DNA from: Pempheris klunzingeri
Taxonomy: Eukaryota; Chordata; Actinopteri; Acropomatiformes; Pempheridae
DNA: 64,000 nucleotides
Direction of reading: 5' to 3'
NCBI RefSeq assembly: GCF_042242105.1
Contig: NC_092025.1
Span: 14,312,309-14,376,308, forward strand
In this document: positions 49,601-60,720 of the stretch, in pieces
How the letters are laid out: each line of letters begins with the position of its first letter
How positions within the stretch are numbered: position 1 is the stretch's first letter
Notes under the pieces: model-generated
The model's input: only the letters and a program-made list of their open reading frames with translations
Told to the model about the DNA's origin: nothing
Database searches by the model: none
Program-made: the position numbers and the translations under genes

Positions 49601-49831
49601 CGGTGCAGCCTCATTTTACAAAAGTACAGTAAAGACACAGTAAAGATAAGCTGGTGTCAGGTTCCCGTGGTCCTTTAACAAACTGTGGTTTCAATTCAGT
49701 TCAGTAACAAGTCGTTTTAGGCAAAAAGCTACAGTGTGCAGTCTTTATCTTTACCTACTGGTGCACACAGGTTAGCTAACATGTTAAATAAAAAACATGC
49801 TCATATTCACGTTGCTCTAATTTTTCCTCAC

Positions 49832-49990
49832 CTGCTTATTCTCTCTGGTTGAATCCAGGCCCAATAATAAGTTTCATAACCTGCACCAAGCAGGACTTTT
49901 CATAACCAAACACACGGTCGATGTGCTAAACATGAAGCGTAACGTGGGGGACACATTTGAGCAAAGGACGAAAGTGCAGCCGTGAAATGC
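49832..49990 (-). other. COA4: Possible non-coding first exon of COA4
   Basis: A good minus-strand donor GCAG|GTGAGG ends an exon at 49832, about 1.4 kb upstream of the COA4 coding exon, whose acceptor is near 48389. The sequence to its right has several CpGs in an otherwise CpG-poor area. No reading frame supports it, so this is a weak inference. Confidence 0.25.
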
Positions 49991-50652
49991 GTCCGTCGAT
50001 GCATAAAAAGGAGTTCCGCTCCATAACGAAAAGGAAGCTAATACATTGAATTACTTTGGTGAATATATTGTATTATTCATGAATTCAGAGCAGCAGTGTG
50101 AACGTTTTTGCTCTCAGCCATCCTGGAGCACATTTTCACGTTGTCCAAATGCTGTGGAGACCATTTCGAGCCAACTGAGTCAAATAAACTAGATTTATAA
50201 TGTCTATGATTCATCTCCAACTTTATAGTCACTAAAGGACAGGGCACATTATCAATTAGCAGTCCATGTCCCCCCCATTTAATGACAGTTTTATGCGTTA
50301 TATGTATGATGCTCTACACTCAGGGTCAGACTACTTTGAAATGAAGTCAGTTACTGAATACAAATTACATGGCAATTTTTGTAATCAGTAACATAATCCA
50401 TTGAATGTAATCTGATCTAAATATTCTGTATTGCTTTTGGATTTTTTCAAATTCAAACATTGAAAATATTGCCAGAAAGATGAAGGCTGCTCCAAAAGTC
50501 TCACAAGTATTCTTCTTTCTTTCTAAACATCAGATACACAAAGGCTTAGTAACATAACGGAGGGCAGGAGAAAAGATAAGGGAATAGTTAAAGACATGTT
50601 GCTTTGACTGCTCCAAGTCACGAAAAAGGGCTCCGTTTATCTTTGACATTTA

Positions 50653-50698
<46 letters not shown>

Positions 50699-51471
50699 AT
50701 TTCTCAATGCTGACTGCTACAGTGTCTAGCTCTGTTCCTAATAGTCTTTTTGTACTGTTAATTGATTGTTAGTGGTAGTTTGAAGTTATTGTCCTCTTAA
50801 TTTAGAATGGAGTTATATCATAATATTGTCACCGTACAATTCCACTGAATGTCTGTAAATGATAATACTGAATAATCACTTAGTTTGTACCGTGCAGACG
50901 TGTGAGAGTTTTACTGTCTTATACATTTTTAAAAGAAATTGAATATTCATTCTAAAAAGCGATAAAATGTAATCACCTGCAGAATTTTACAGAAGCAGCA
51001 CACTGACATAAAAGCTTTGCCGCTGGTAAACATAATAATGAGACCTTCTGTTTTATCAGACAATTTATTAGGGATACAAATGTGAGATACAGTAAAATAA
51101 AGTCAAAGATTGTTTCAGATTGAGTGTTTAGGGTAACAGATAAGGGTTAGAGCAAATATCAAACAATTACATTCAAATATAACCAAGTATAATTTAAGTC
51201 AGCAATATATTGTTACACAAGAATCAGGGAAGATATTACATTGACTTGTCTGATTTGGGGAGCAAATAAAAATAAATATCAAGAAAAGATTATTGAATAA
51301 GAAGGAATAAATAACGTGGCACTGCATTTATGAAAACCTGGCTGTTTTAAGTGCTGATGATTAGACAAAAACATCCCCGCTTTCTCTGTTCCACAGTGAA
51401 TGATAAGTAAAATAAATTGTCTCCCCACGCACACACCCACACACAGTCTTAACTGTTTCATAAGAAAGTTG
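49991..51471. other. Intergenic; (GT)n tract
   Basis: Holds a (GT)20 microsatellite at 50655-50694 and no recognisable gene. The right-hand end is probably the 3' UTR of the OR at 51472. Confidence 0.6.
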
Positions 51472-52434
51472 TCAAGGGCTTGTTTTATTTCTCTGGACCA
51501 GTGCCAGGGCTCTGGTTTTAATGTCTTTGGTTTTCCAAGAATATACGATGGGATTGATGCAGGGTGGGAGGCAAGAGGCCAGGGACAGGCTGAGCACACG
51601 CTGGTCTGGGTCAATGGCTCGCACATAAAGCCCGACTAAGAAAATGCTGAATAAAGGAATGTAAAATATAGCAACGAGGATTAGATGCTCAATGCAAGTG
51701 GCGAAAGCTTTCATCCTACTGCTTACTGATTTCATCATGAAGACAGTGAGCAGGATACTGGCATAGGACAGGACAATGAAAGTAAAGGGGCCCATCAAAT
51801 TCACCATACTAGAAGCTGAAGCCACAGACCACTGCATTGTGTAATCATTACAGGCGAGTCTGAACACAGGCGCATAGTCGCAAAAATAGCTGAAGACTCT
51901 GACAGAGTTACAAAAAGACAGTTGAGTCATGATCGCCGTGCTGTATGCTACTCTCCCCAGATTGTAAACCCAAGTCACGGCTACAATACAAGACATGATC
52001 GGCACCGTGTTGAATAAGCTCTGATGCAGAGGGAAACATATTGCAATCAGTCTGTCATAGGCAAGTATAGCAAGTGCATAAGACTCCAAAGATATAACAG
52101 TGTAGTAGACATACATTTGTAGTAGACATAAATTGAATGGAACAAAGTTGTCCTTAAAGAGGAATGTCTTAACCATGCCAGGAATAGTGCTTGTGTTTAA
52201 GATCACATCGATGACTGCGAGGTTGACCACAGCCAGGAACTTTGGAGTATGTAAAGAGTGCTCACGGGCAATTATGTAGATCAATAAAAGATTGAAGACA
52301 AGTGTAACCACATAGACAAACGCTAGAAAGATGATGTAGACACTGATGTAGGGAAATGTCTGAAATCCAATGATGTAGAAGCCTGGAGGATGAATGATGA
52401 CAGAGTCGTTTAAAACAGTCCTGAGAAAAGACAT
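51472..52434 (-). CDS. Fish-type olfactory receptor (cluster member 5)
   Basis: An intact OR of 320 residues, paralog of the gene at 46093. The open frame extends 26 codons further to an ATG at 52512, but that ATG lies inside the pyrimidine-rich end of an intron (CCTCTTTTCCAG, acceptor at 52494). The start used here, MSFLRTVLNDSVIIHPPGF, aligns exactly with the paralog. Landmarks: glycosylation site NDS, FN in TM1, HTPKFLAVVNLAVIDV, AYDRLIAICFPLHQS, FCDYAPVFRLACND, RMKAFATCIEHL and CINPIVYSWKTKDIK in TM7. Differences from the paralog are concentrated in TM4, TM5 and extracellular loop 3, consistent with a changed ligand range (inference). Confidence 0.96.
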   Translation of the reverse strand: MSFLRTVLNDSVIIHPPGFYIIGFQTFPYISVYIIFLAFVYVVTLVFNLLLIYIIAREHSLHTPKFLAVVNLAVIDVILNTSTIPGMVKTFLFKDNFVPFNLCLLQMYVYYTVISLESYALAILAYDRLIAICFPLHQSLFNTVPIMSCIVAVTWVYNLGRVAYSTAIMTQLSFCNSVRVFSYFCDYAPVFRLACNDYTMQWSVASASSMVNLMGPFTFIVLSYASILLTVFMMKSVSSRMKAFATCIEHLILVAIFYIPLFSIFLVGLYVRAIDPDQRVLSLSLASCLPPCINPIVYSWKTKDIKTRALALVQRNKTSP

Positions 52435-52493
52435 AATTGAACGATACAGGTCGTGTGCTGGAGGATGGCCTTTCTGCTTTAAACTTCTCCACC

Positions 52494-52757
52494 CTGGAAA
52501 AGAGGAAAACATTGCGTCATTACGTCACTCTTTCCGAACCCGTACTTCAGATAAATACATACACTTCTGCATTTGACTTTTAGGATATTGAAAACATATT
52601 TTCTCATCCTGTGTGATGAATACAATGGCAGAATTTACAGTGCACCCACCTGCTCAGTGTGACTCCATGTGACTCTAATAGTCAACGTCTGACTGGTCCA
52701 CAGTGGAAATTATACCCTCTTCATTCATCTCCAGAGATAATATGCAGTCTTTTAATT
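52494..52757 (-). promoter_or_regulatory. Promoter, leader exon and 5' UTR intron of OR member 5
   Basis: Reading leftward: CAATTAAAA homeodomain-type site at 52751-52757, O/E-like palindrome TCTCTGGAGA at 52728-52737, TATA box GGTATAAT at 52709-52716, a leader exon ending CTGAGCAG|GTGGGT at 52650, and a 156-bp intron (52649-52494). This repeats the plan of the gene at 46093, with intron lengths of 156 and 165 bp. Confidence 0.55.
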
Positions 52758-53579
52758 GAGAATAATACGCATAAACAATCTAGTAATGAGCAGTGTACCA
52801 TTACTCACACACACTCATCACAGGCTTATCTATTGGGAGTAGTGTGTTGTCCTCCAATTTCTCTTGTGGACAAAACAAACAAATAATTAAGTATAACGAA
52901 TAAAAATGATTCAAGCAAACCATTATTTCTACCACACAGCATTAACATTTTCTATGTTTAAAAGACCGATTTGGGAATGATATCAGGTTCTCATTTTGTG
53001 TTTTCAGTTTTGACAGTAAAGTGACCCTTCTGTTTTCATTTGACTGCACATTTCAATGGGGAATCAATGTACAAATACAAATAAGTATAATATAGTTGTT
53101 GGTTTGGTTCTGGCACGCTTTCAGGACCACAGAGAGATTCACAGACTTGATTTTTCTGACTAATGGATATTTTTAAGGTAATTTTTATATTTTGCCTGCC
53201 ACTACTACTGCCACACTGCCTGCAACTTTACAGGTTACCACCTGTAACATCTTATATACATGTCTGTACTTCAGCATAGAAACTTCCTGACAGACTGATA
53301 GCAGAAGGGTTTTTTTTAAAAAAAAAAAATGAGAGACCTGGTTAGAAACATTATAACTGGTCTATACCTCACTGACCTAGCATGACTAGAGAGAAGACAA
53401 CATGATTGGTAGGTTGGCAGAAGTATGTTTGAGAGACACATAGATGAGTCCAATGTTAAAGGTCAAATTTTCTGTACATTTTCAAGTTCATACTTGTATT
53501 TGGATGTCCTACTAGAACAAGTTTACATGGTTTAATGTTCAAAAAATGCAATATTTTTCTCACTGCTGCACTACAACTA
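52758..53579. other. Intergenic, no feature seen
   Basis: AT-rich sequence with short poly-T/poly-A runs near 53310-53330. No gene or known repeat is recognised. Confidence 0.6.
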
Positions 53580-53860
53580 CATTTCCCTCCCTTCAAGGGT
53601 TTACCCTCGCCTGAGCTCAACAAAGTTCAGCCACGCATTATCATTGGGTCCGATCATCCTTATCTCATCATCCCCACTGAACCTGAGCTTACTGGCCCTT
53701 CAGGTGCACCACTCGGAGTCTTGGATGGGCTTTGCAAAGGCCTTCAGGGCTGAGCCCATCTATCTCACATGGGCCACTTCTGCACTGGGGGATCAAACGG
53801 CTTATAAGATGGATGTCTGAGATGTTTGAGGTTGAAGTCCAGTGCGGTCAGTTTCAATTT
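53580..53860 (+). mobile_element. Fossil BEL/Pao LTR-retroelement fragment (pol)
   Basis: A short piece of a BEL/Pao-type polyprotein is readable: KVQPRIIIGSDHPYLIIPTE followed by ELTGPSGAPLGV, matching the protease-region wording of that family (IGSDHP.LI.P.E...GP.G.P). No LTRs, gag or complete pol is seen. It is a small, broken and apparently old remnant. Confidence 0.6.
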
Positions 53861-54033
53861 GGACTCTTGCTTCATCTCAAACACATTTCAGCCTACCCAC
53901 TTCCATTACAGCATTACACACAATTTCTGTTAAGATATTTATTAAACTCAGGGCCAAGGTGTAATCTGTAGAATGAGAAAAAATCCTCATATGACTTGAA
54001 GTGAAAAACAAAAATTGTGTAAATGTGTGTCTG

Positions 54034-54233
54034 AGGGTGTATTTGTCAGCAAACAGAGCGTAATGACCCCGGACAAAAGGACTCTCTACTGCAATTGACA
54101 CCCTAGAGTCTTTCTAATGAACCCAGTTTGAGATGTCATCATCCGAGCACGCAGGTTAATGACCCTTCTCGTAACAAACAAACCTTTTACGGTTTAAACC
54201 CTTGCCTAATTAATCTCACATGCACTTGTTAAC
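54034..54233 (+). promoter_or_regulatory. Repeated homeodomain-rich module, copy B
   Basis: Ordered sites: GTCAGCAAACAGAGCGTAATGA head, ACAAAAGGACTCTCT, TTGACACCCTAGAGTC (a degenerate form of the GACTCC palindrome), CTAATGAACCCAGTTTGAGA, TGTCATCATCC, GTTAATGACCC, GTAACAAACAAACCTTTTAC and GCCTAATTAATCTCACATGC. Aligns with copies C and E over about 200 bp. Confidence 0.65.
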
Positions 54234-54563
54234 AGTCTCACATTTGGGGGGAAGTGGATGTAAAATTGGTGCCCTTGTGCACTGCCAGCTTTCCCCCGAG
54301 AGCACATCTTCTGAAATAGTTCAGTTTCTTAAGACTATAAAATCATAGAGGCTCAATTTAATCATGAAAGATAACTGATTACACAACTAGGCCATCAATG
54401 ATTAAAACTTACTGTCGTGGCTGTACGCTCACATGATAATACACCTGTTCTATATGCATTCATACAATTATTTCTTCAACCAACTTTTACGCTTTGCATA
54501 AAAGTGGAGTGTATGAAATGAATTTACAACAAAACGTGATGACATTGACATTAATAATATTTC
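54234..54563. other. Spacer between module copies B and C
   Basis: About 330 bp with no visible similarity to the modules or to a gene. Confidence 0.6.
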
Positions 54564-54773
54564 CTGAGGGGGCTTTTATCACCAAACAAGACCCAGTGAT
54601 CCCAGACTAAAGGATTCTCTCCATCCTATTTGACTCCTGGGAACCCTGCTAATGAGCCCTATTTGTGATGTCATTACCACAGCATGCTGCTTAATGACTG
54701 CCTGTCTGTAACAATCAAACCTTTTACTGTTCAGACTTAAGCCTAATTAATCTCAGCAGCATCTGTTAGGAGG
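54564..54773 (+). promoter_or_regulatory. Repeated homeodomain-rich module, copy C
   Basis: One of the two fullest copies. Ordered sites: TTTATCACCAAACAAGACCC head, TTTGACTCCTGGGAACCC, CTAATGAGCCC, TGTGATGTCATTACC, CTTAATGACTG, GTAACAATCAAACCTTTTAC and AAGCCTAATTAATCTCAG. Same orientation as copy B, about 0.5 kb away. Confidence 0.7.
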
Positions 54774-55769
54774 TTGTGTACTCTCGCCCTAATTGTCTAA
54801 TAGTCACCTCCTCTCCAAGGGGCTGTAGGAGATAGGCCTGTAATCTCACCCCCTACACACCATTGACACCCTCTCTGAGGCCGAGTTTCTATAATTAGCA
54901 GGCTAAATGTGACAAACATTGGCGCTATTGAACTTTAAATTGTTCTCACAGATACTTGCTGCGTTTGCACTGGACACAAACGATGTCCTGCTGAATCATC
55001 AAAATGAACGTAATTCTTTGGAGACGGGCACAAAGACTCATAAGGCACCTGGAGGATACTTGAGTGCAGAATAAATGAAAGACTGCTGATAATGACGCTC
55101 TGGGTAAACACAATCAATAAAGTGTGCAGGAGCTTTCAGATATATCCCCATAAAACACCAATATGGTATAAAAATGGTAAAAAAATGTGAGACCCATGAT
55201 ATGTTAAGTTAAAATAATATAATTATAATAATATAATAAATAATTCTGAGTATAAACGTGATGAATGTTTCTGTATGTATATGTCTTTTAGATTCCACTT
55301 TTGTCTCTTCATCAGTTGTGGTCACAGATAAGACCTGTCGTTGGTTTTTATTGTGCAATGCGATATGCAAGCTTTAATGTCAGGTGCAAAGTCTGAAAAA
55401 CACAATATAAAGTTATTATCTCAGGAAGTTAACTTCACAAGAAGTTGGTAGGTATTTTCATCTAAACTGGTCAAAGTAAGATTTTGTATCAGTGAGGAAT
55501 TATCTCAACTGGTAAACCTATACTAAGTGAAGGAACTGTGCTAAACTGCATATTTAATATTACTTCATGCTTACATAATGTTAGAAGACTGGGTACACAG
55601 TCTTTTAAATTATTTACAAAGAGATGTAACATTAAACTTTAATATTCTGAGGGTTTAACAGAAGGATGACTTTTTGATGGCTTGCAGTACTGTTGTGAAT
55701 TATGTGTCCGGTTTTCTTCTATAAGGAAATCTCTCTTTGAAATAGTTGTATTCCTACTTTCCATTTTTA
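54774..55769. other. Intergenic between module copies C and F
   Basis: No gene recognised. The sequence just after copy C (CCCTAATTGTCTAATAG) adds further homeodomain-type sites. Confidence 0.55.
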
Positions 55770-55916
55770 ATGAATGAGTGAGGAGATTAATTAGGCAAAA
55801 GGTTCAACAGCAGAGGGTGTGTTTGTTTACAGGCAAGGTCATTCAGCATCGTTCCCATTAGAGAGACTCCAGGAGTTAAAGAGGCGCGATCCTTTTTGTC
55901 CTGGGTTATCATGTCC
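55770..55916 (-). promoter_or_regulatory. Repeated homeodomain-rich module, copy F (reversed)
   Basis: On the minus strand the order is ATGATAACCCAGGACAAAAA, CTTTAACTCCTGGAGTCTC, CTAATGGGAACGATGC, TGAATGACCTTGCCTGTAAA, CAAACAC and TTGCCTAATTAATCTCC. It is the only inverted copy and lacks the TGATGTCA-type segment. Inversion with retained site order argues that the unit is discrete. Confidence 0.6.
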
Positions 55917-57419
55917 TTTTTATATATAATATAATTATAAAATGAAGGTAAGTTGTAAATTCCAAAGGGAACCTCATGAAAGTGTCAGACTGCCCATCAA
56001 GACTAAATATAAGTACATTTTAAAATGAGGCTATAAATAATCCTGTAAGTAATGGCCTCTGGGTTTGCTGCTCTGCAACTGTATGTTCAAGTCAGTCCAT
56101 GTTTGTGTAGTAGGACACTGACCGTGGCTCCCTTGTAATGCAATAAACCCATGACAAACCCTGTCTTGATGATTTGCAGCAGCAGCAAACTTATGAGGCT
56201 TTGATCTATGTAGTTTATTGGGTAAAAATAGATGCCTGGACTGCAGGCTTCTGATAAGCCAAAGGCCCGGAAACCCTCCTTGAATTGATATGGGCACAGC
56301 GAACCGCTCTGACTATGGCCTCAAGGTCCAGGATTGGTTTCAAAAAGCGAGTCATGTACTCATTGTCAAAATATAGTATTTTACACCATGTCACAATCTT
56401 TTTTAAAACTTAAACTTTGAAAGTTTTATGTAAGCGTAACATTTTAACAAACTCCCGCTGTTAACTTGCAGCGCCTGTGATTTATGGCTGCACCTGAACT
56501 GCCCAACATTTCTTTATCCCTGACGTTGATTTATGACTCTTCACTTCACTCTTCACTCCAAGATGAAATGAGCACTTGTATTCTGCATGAAATTGATGAG
56601 GGAAATTTTAGATATAATTAACTTTCTCTGGGGACATGATGACAGTCAGCACAGGTGGTACTCAGCTTTGAGCTCCACCATCCTCATTACCTACCGTTCT
56701 GCACTAACTCCTCTACAAACAGCATTTACAATACTGCCTTTATGGTGCTTACAGTCTGGTGAAAGCTATTCTTTGTCTGTTAGAAATACTGCTACCAATT
56801 AATGGTTTTGCTGACTGATGTGATAAATATTTTCGTCTTTTATGGTATTCAAATATTTTTCATTCTCAACATCAAGAGAAAACACTACAGCCGTGGTGTT
56901 GATAGTTGCATGTAGGGGTGAGCAGCACGGGTAAAATTCTAGATAAAACAACCACATGGGAGTGTTTTTGGCCAGTCATGTTAATTCAAAACCTGTCAAA
57001 TTAATGTAATCAGTGTAACTGTATCACATTCATACCAGAATCCTGTAAACATTTCTGTAAAGCAGTAAATATCATTTATTTTTTCTACTCAGACAATCAG
57101 ATATACAGTATAACAACCAGAGTTTAAATTACTATGTAATACATCCACTATACATAGAGACAGTCAGACATGGGCTGTCCACAGTACAATTATTTGATTA
57201 ACTTGAATATTGTAGAAAAACTTTTGTTGACTTGCTCTTAAACTATCCCCCAAAACTTGTAGTGAAATGTATATGAATGTATTTTAACTCCTGCACTCAT
57301 GACGCTTGCTGCACAATTCATTCATTCAACATTTTCAGACTTTGTGAGAATTGTGCATTCATCACCAACATAGCATAATGAAAATCCATAAAGTTTCCTG
57401 TTTCTGCCTCGATCACGAC
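55917..57419. other. Intergenic, no gene seen
   Basis: Open frames at 56031-56297 and 56587-56802 have no recognisable domain. No repeat was identified. Confidence 0.6.
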
Positions 57420-57545
57420 GCAGGTGCCTTCATAAAACACAGCGCTCTCCTGACTCTCTGACTCCAGGTGCTCTCCTAATGAGGCTCATTTACGATGTCA
57501 TCACCAGAGCATGTTAATGATCATGCCAGTAACAGATAATATGTC
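57420..57545 (+). promoter_or_regulatory. Repeated homeodomain-rich module, copy D (short)
   Basis: Retains CTCTGACTCCAGGTGCTC, CTAATGAGGCTCATTTACGA, TGTCATCACCAGAGCATG, TTAATGATCATGCCAGTAAC and a weak remainder. The final CCTAATTAATCTC box is lost or degenerate. Confidence 0.55.
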
Positions 57546-59964
57546 TCAATTTCTAATGCCTCTATTAGAAAACACTTAAATACTGAGTAATGCTTCTGTA
57601 GCTGACGAGTGAGGCAAATAACAAAGAGCCATTGCAACAGATACTCCATATTATATAATAATAATAGTGCCAATGTGAGTTAGATGTAACTGATCACAAC
57701 ATTGCTACTAATCCTAAGAGTGTCCTAAGTGGGAGGAAAAAATATCAAACTTTTTTAGGACATGTAGTGTCTTTTAATGTTGTATCGCATCATATGTTTT
57801 GTCCCCATTGTATAATACTGCACATTTCATGGTCTGACCAAACCTTTTTACTTCTTAAAATATAGTTTATATAGTTTTATGATAGCATTACTGTGTGGCC
57901 AACAGGGGTGACTGGCCTTATCTCAAAAGAATCCCATGATACCAGATTTGGTTTGACTCATGTCAGTTTTAAAAATGATATAACAGGTAACATTCAATAT
58001 CACACTGCTTGTACCAATAATAAGAATATCAGACTCTACTGGCTCAGTAAATGCAAAGTAAGAGGACTCAGCAGTGCCTTAGTAAATTATATATTTTTTC
58101 TATCATTTATTTGAATGATCATCGCCATCACATCCCTAACCAAACTTTAAAACTGGGATAAGTGAACAGATCGTGAACCGGGAAGTGCAGGACACAATAC
58201 AACAGTGAGCTTGCTTGACACTCACCTAAATGTGGAACTTAAAATATGTCAGTTGACAGTTCAGCTGCATTGTAGCCAAATGGCCACACAAGGGCAGTAG
58301 CTGGCAGTTTAAAGACTGCAATGGTGAAGGCCAAGAGGGGTGCAAAAAGTTAGTGTGCACTCTAATACACACAGAATGATAAAATAATGTTGTACTAATC
58401 TGACCAAAGGAAACTACAAACTACAGAACACAACTGGAGCTGTTTGTAGCACTTTACCATCACAGGATGTACAGGACCAGGAGTGGTCAATGCCAATGTT
58501 AATATAAGAAAATGTGTTTAGGCTTGGGTGGATTTTGCTGTCAGGGACGTATGTGAATGTGTATAATGCATTTTCAAATATAACTACAAAGTTGGCTTGA
58601 AACTGTACTGAGAGAAAAGAGCTCTTTGAACGCCCAGAAAGTGACAGACAAGTTGTCAGAGCAGATGCTGCTTTCTCTGAGGTAACGGGCCGATGTTGTG
58701 ACCGCTCGGAGGATCTGCAGCTTCTCTTGAGTGAAGGACAGCATGAAATATTCAAACTGCTGAGACAGTGTTTTTTTCACAGCCATTTGAATGAGAAGCC
58801 GCCCATCACATACTCATACTGCTCAAACAGCTGGCACCTAATTAGCAGAGCTACAGTAGATGATGTTGTGATTAATGGGAATCAGATTTAATGAGCACTA
58901 AACATTTGGAAATTAAAAGGAATCATTGTTATACGGCATTTGAATGCATTCGCATCATTTTAGAATTGCATCACTGATTCAAACAACAATGTATTGATAT
59001 ATATTTGTGAGTTGTTGTAATTAAAACAAGGCCACAGTGTTGTGCTTTTGTCAAATGTACCACAGAAAATGAGTAAATGATCTACATGAGGCATGCAGAG
59101 CTGTTTGTCTGATGTATAGAATATAATTCTGTTTAGAAACACAAGCTTAATTGGTATTTTTGACATCACGTTAGATGAGAATTTGTCTTCACCTGAACAA
59201 GAATGCTTTCTTAAGCTGGACATTTTACAGTGTCTAAGGGTCAATGTATGATAACTGACCCAGATTCATAAAAAAACTACAAGAGTGTCACTTAACTGTT
59301 CTAAAATAAGGTTCATAATGAATATCATTAAATATTGGCATGGCATCATTTCTACCTTTGCTACTGATTACAAAATATCATGTAGACTTAAAACTGAGAC
59401 ACTAGAAGAGTGCATTATTGTGTTACTAAAACTGGCCGTTGAGCACAGCATGATAACTTAGACATCTAATTAGTCTTTCAGATATTGATGGAGTGATTTC
59501 TGGCAATTTTTCCTACTTGTCCTTGAGAGGACAGCCCAGTCAGTAAAAGCTTAATTAATACCTCTTAGCGGCAAGACAGCTGCTGAGGGGTATTCACTGC
59601 CACAGACAGCAACTTGTAAAAACTGCTGCGGATAAGGTTTTTCTGAAACGACAGCACCATAAGGTCATCAGAAAGTTTATCTGGGATAAATAGAGAAGCA
59701 CCCATGACTGGGCTCAGTAGGAGCTTTGGGCTCTCGGTTCTCTGAGAGTCACATTTTGATAACTGCCACGGTGTCCGGATTATCTTGTGCACCAGCGTCA
59801 CCTTTTCAATCATCCTGGGATGTGAAGGATGTTTGCGATTCTTGTTAACTGAATGATCAAATCCAAAATGAGCATATGTGCCCTTGCTGGAGAGAGCTTG
59901 ATTGAAATTAGCGTGTGAAATCTGGGGAATTAATGTTTGTCCTACAGTGAGAGATTAAGGTCAG

Positions 59965-60010
<46 letters not shown>

Positions 60011-60509
60011 CTCACGAGCTCATTCCATTTACTGACTATTTCTCCTTATCAGGCAAGTCAATAGGTTTAATTAGAGTATAGATCTGAGACACCTGTACAG
60101 CTTGTTAAGACAGAATCTGCTCTCCTGGTCGAAGGCCAATCGACCCGCCAACTGTGTATATTCAGGAGGAATAAAGACCGAGGCAGTCCTCTTTAAAACC
60201 TGATCTGGTCCTGATCAAAACCCACATGACCTTTGACCTCGGGGGCCAGACAGAAGCTCACAATATCAGACTTCATTGCATTGGTTCCCATGGTTTGCAC
60301 TTGCACTGCACAGGCGCCAGACAATGAGAAAATGTTTACCGGAGTAGTGCAGCTGGGATTGATGCATTATTACATAATCATCTCCCTTATTGAGATGCAT
60401 GCTTGTTTGGTTTTGCACAATACTTTTCCAAGCTGGACTACTGTGTGTGAGCTTTAGATGTTTGAAGTAGGTTATCAAAATAATACGATGAGAGGTCAAA
60501 TGAATAGCA
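57546..60509. other. Intergenic; (CT)n tract and scattered homeodomain-type sites
   Basis: No gene recognised. A (CT)n microsatellite lies at 59968-60004. TAATTA/TTAATGAG sites occur near 58841-58894 and 59466-59560 but do not align with the modules. Confidence 0.55.
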
Positions 60510-60720
60510 TTCCCTGTGGGTGCATTTATCATCAAACAGGACATGGTGACCCCAAACAAAAAGATCCCCTCCTGCCTCTTTGACTCCTGGGAGTCTTTCT
60601 AATGAGCTCCATTTATGATGACATTACCACTGAATGCTGGTTAATGACCTTGCCTGTAACAAACAAATCTTTTACTGTTCAAATTTAAGCTTAATTAATC
60701 TCATAAGAACTTGTTAGGAG
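60510..60720 (+). promoter_or_regulatory. Repeated homeodomain-rich module, copy E
   Basis: The best-kept copy. Ordered sites: CATTTATCATCAAACAGGAC head, TTTGACTCCTGGGAGTC with the perfect palindrome GACTCC-TG-GGAGTC, CTAATGAGCTCC, TATGATGACATTACC, GGTTAATGACC, GTAACAAACAAATCTTTTAC, AAGCTTAATTAATCTCAT and CTTGTTAGGAG. Aligns with copy C nearly end to end. Confidence 0.7.
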
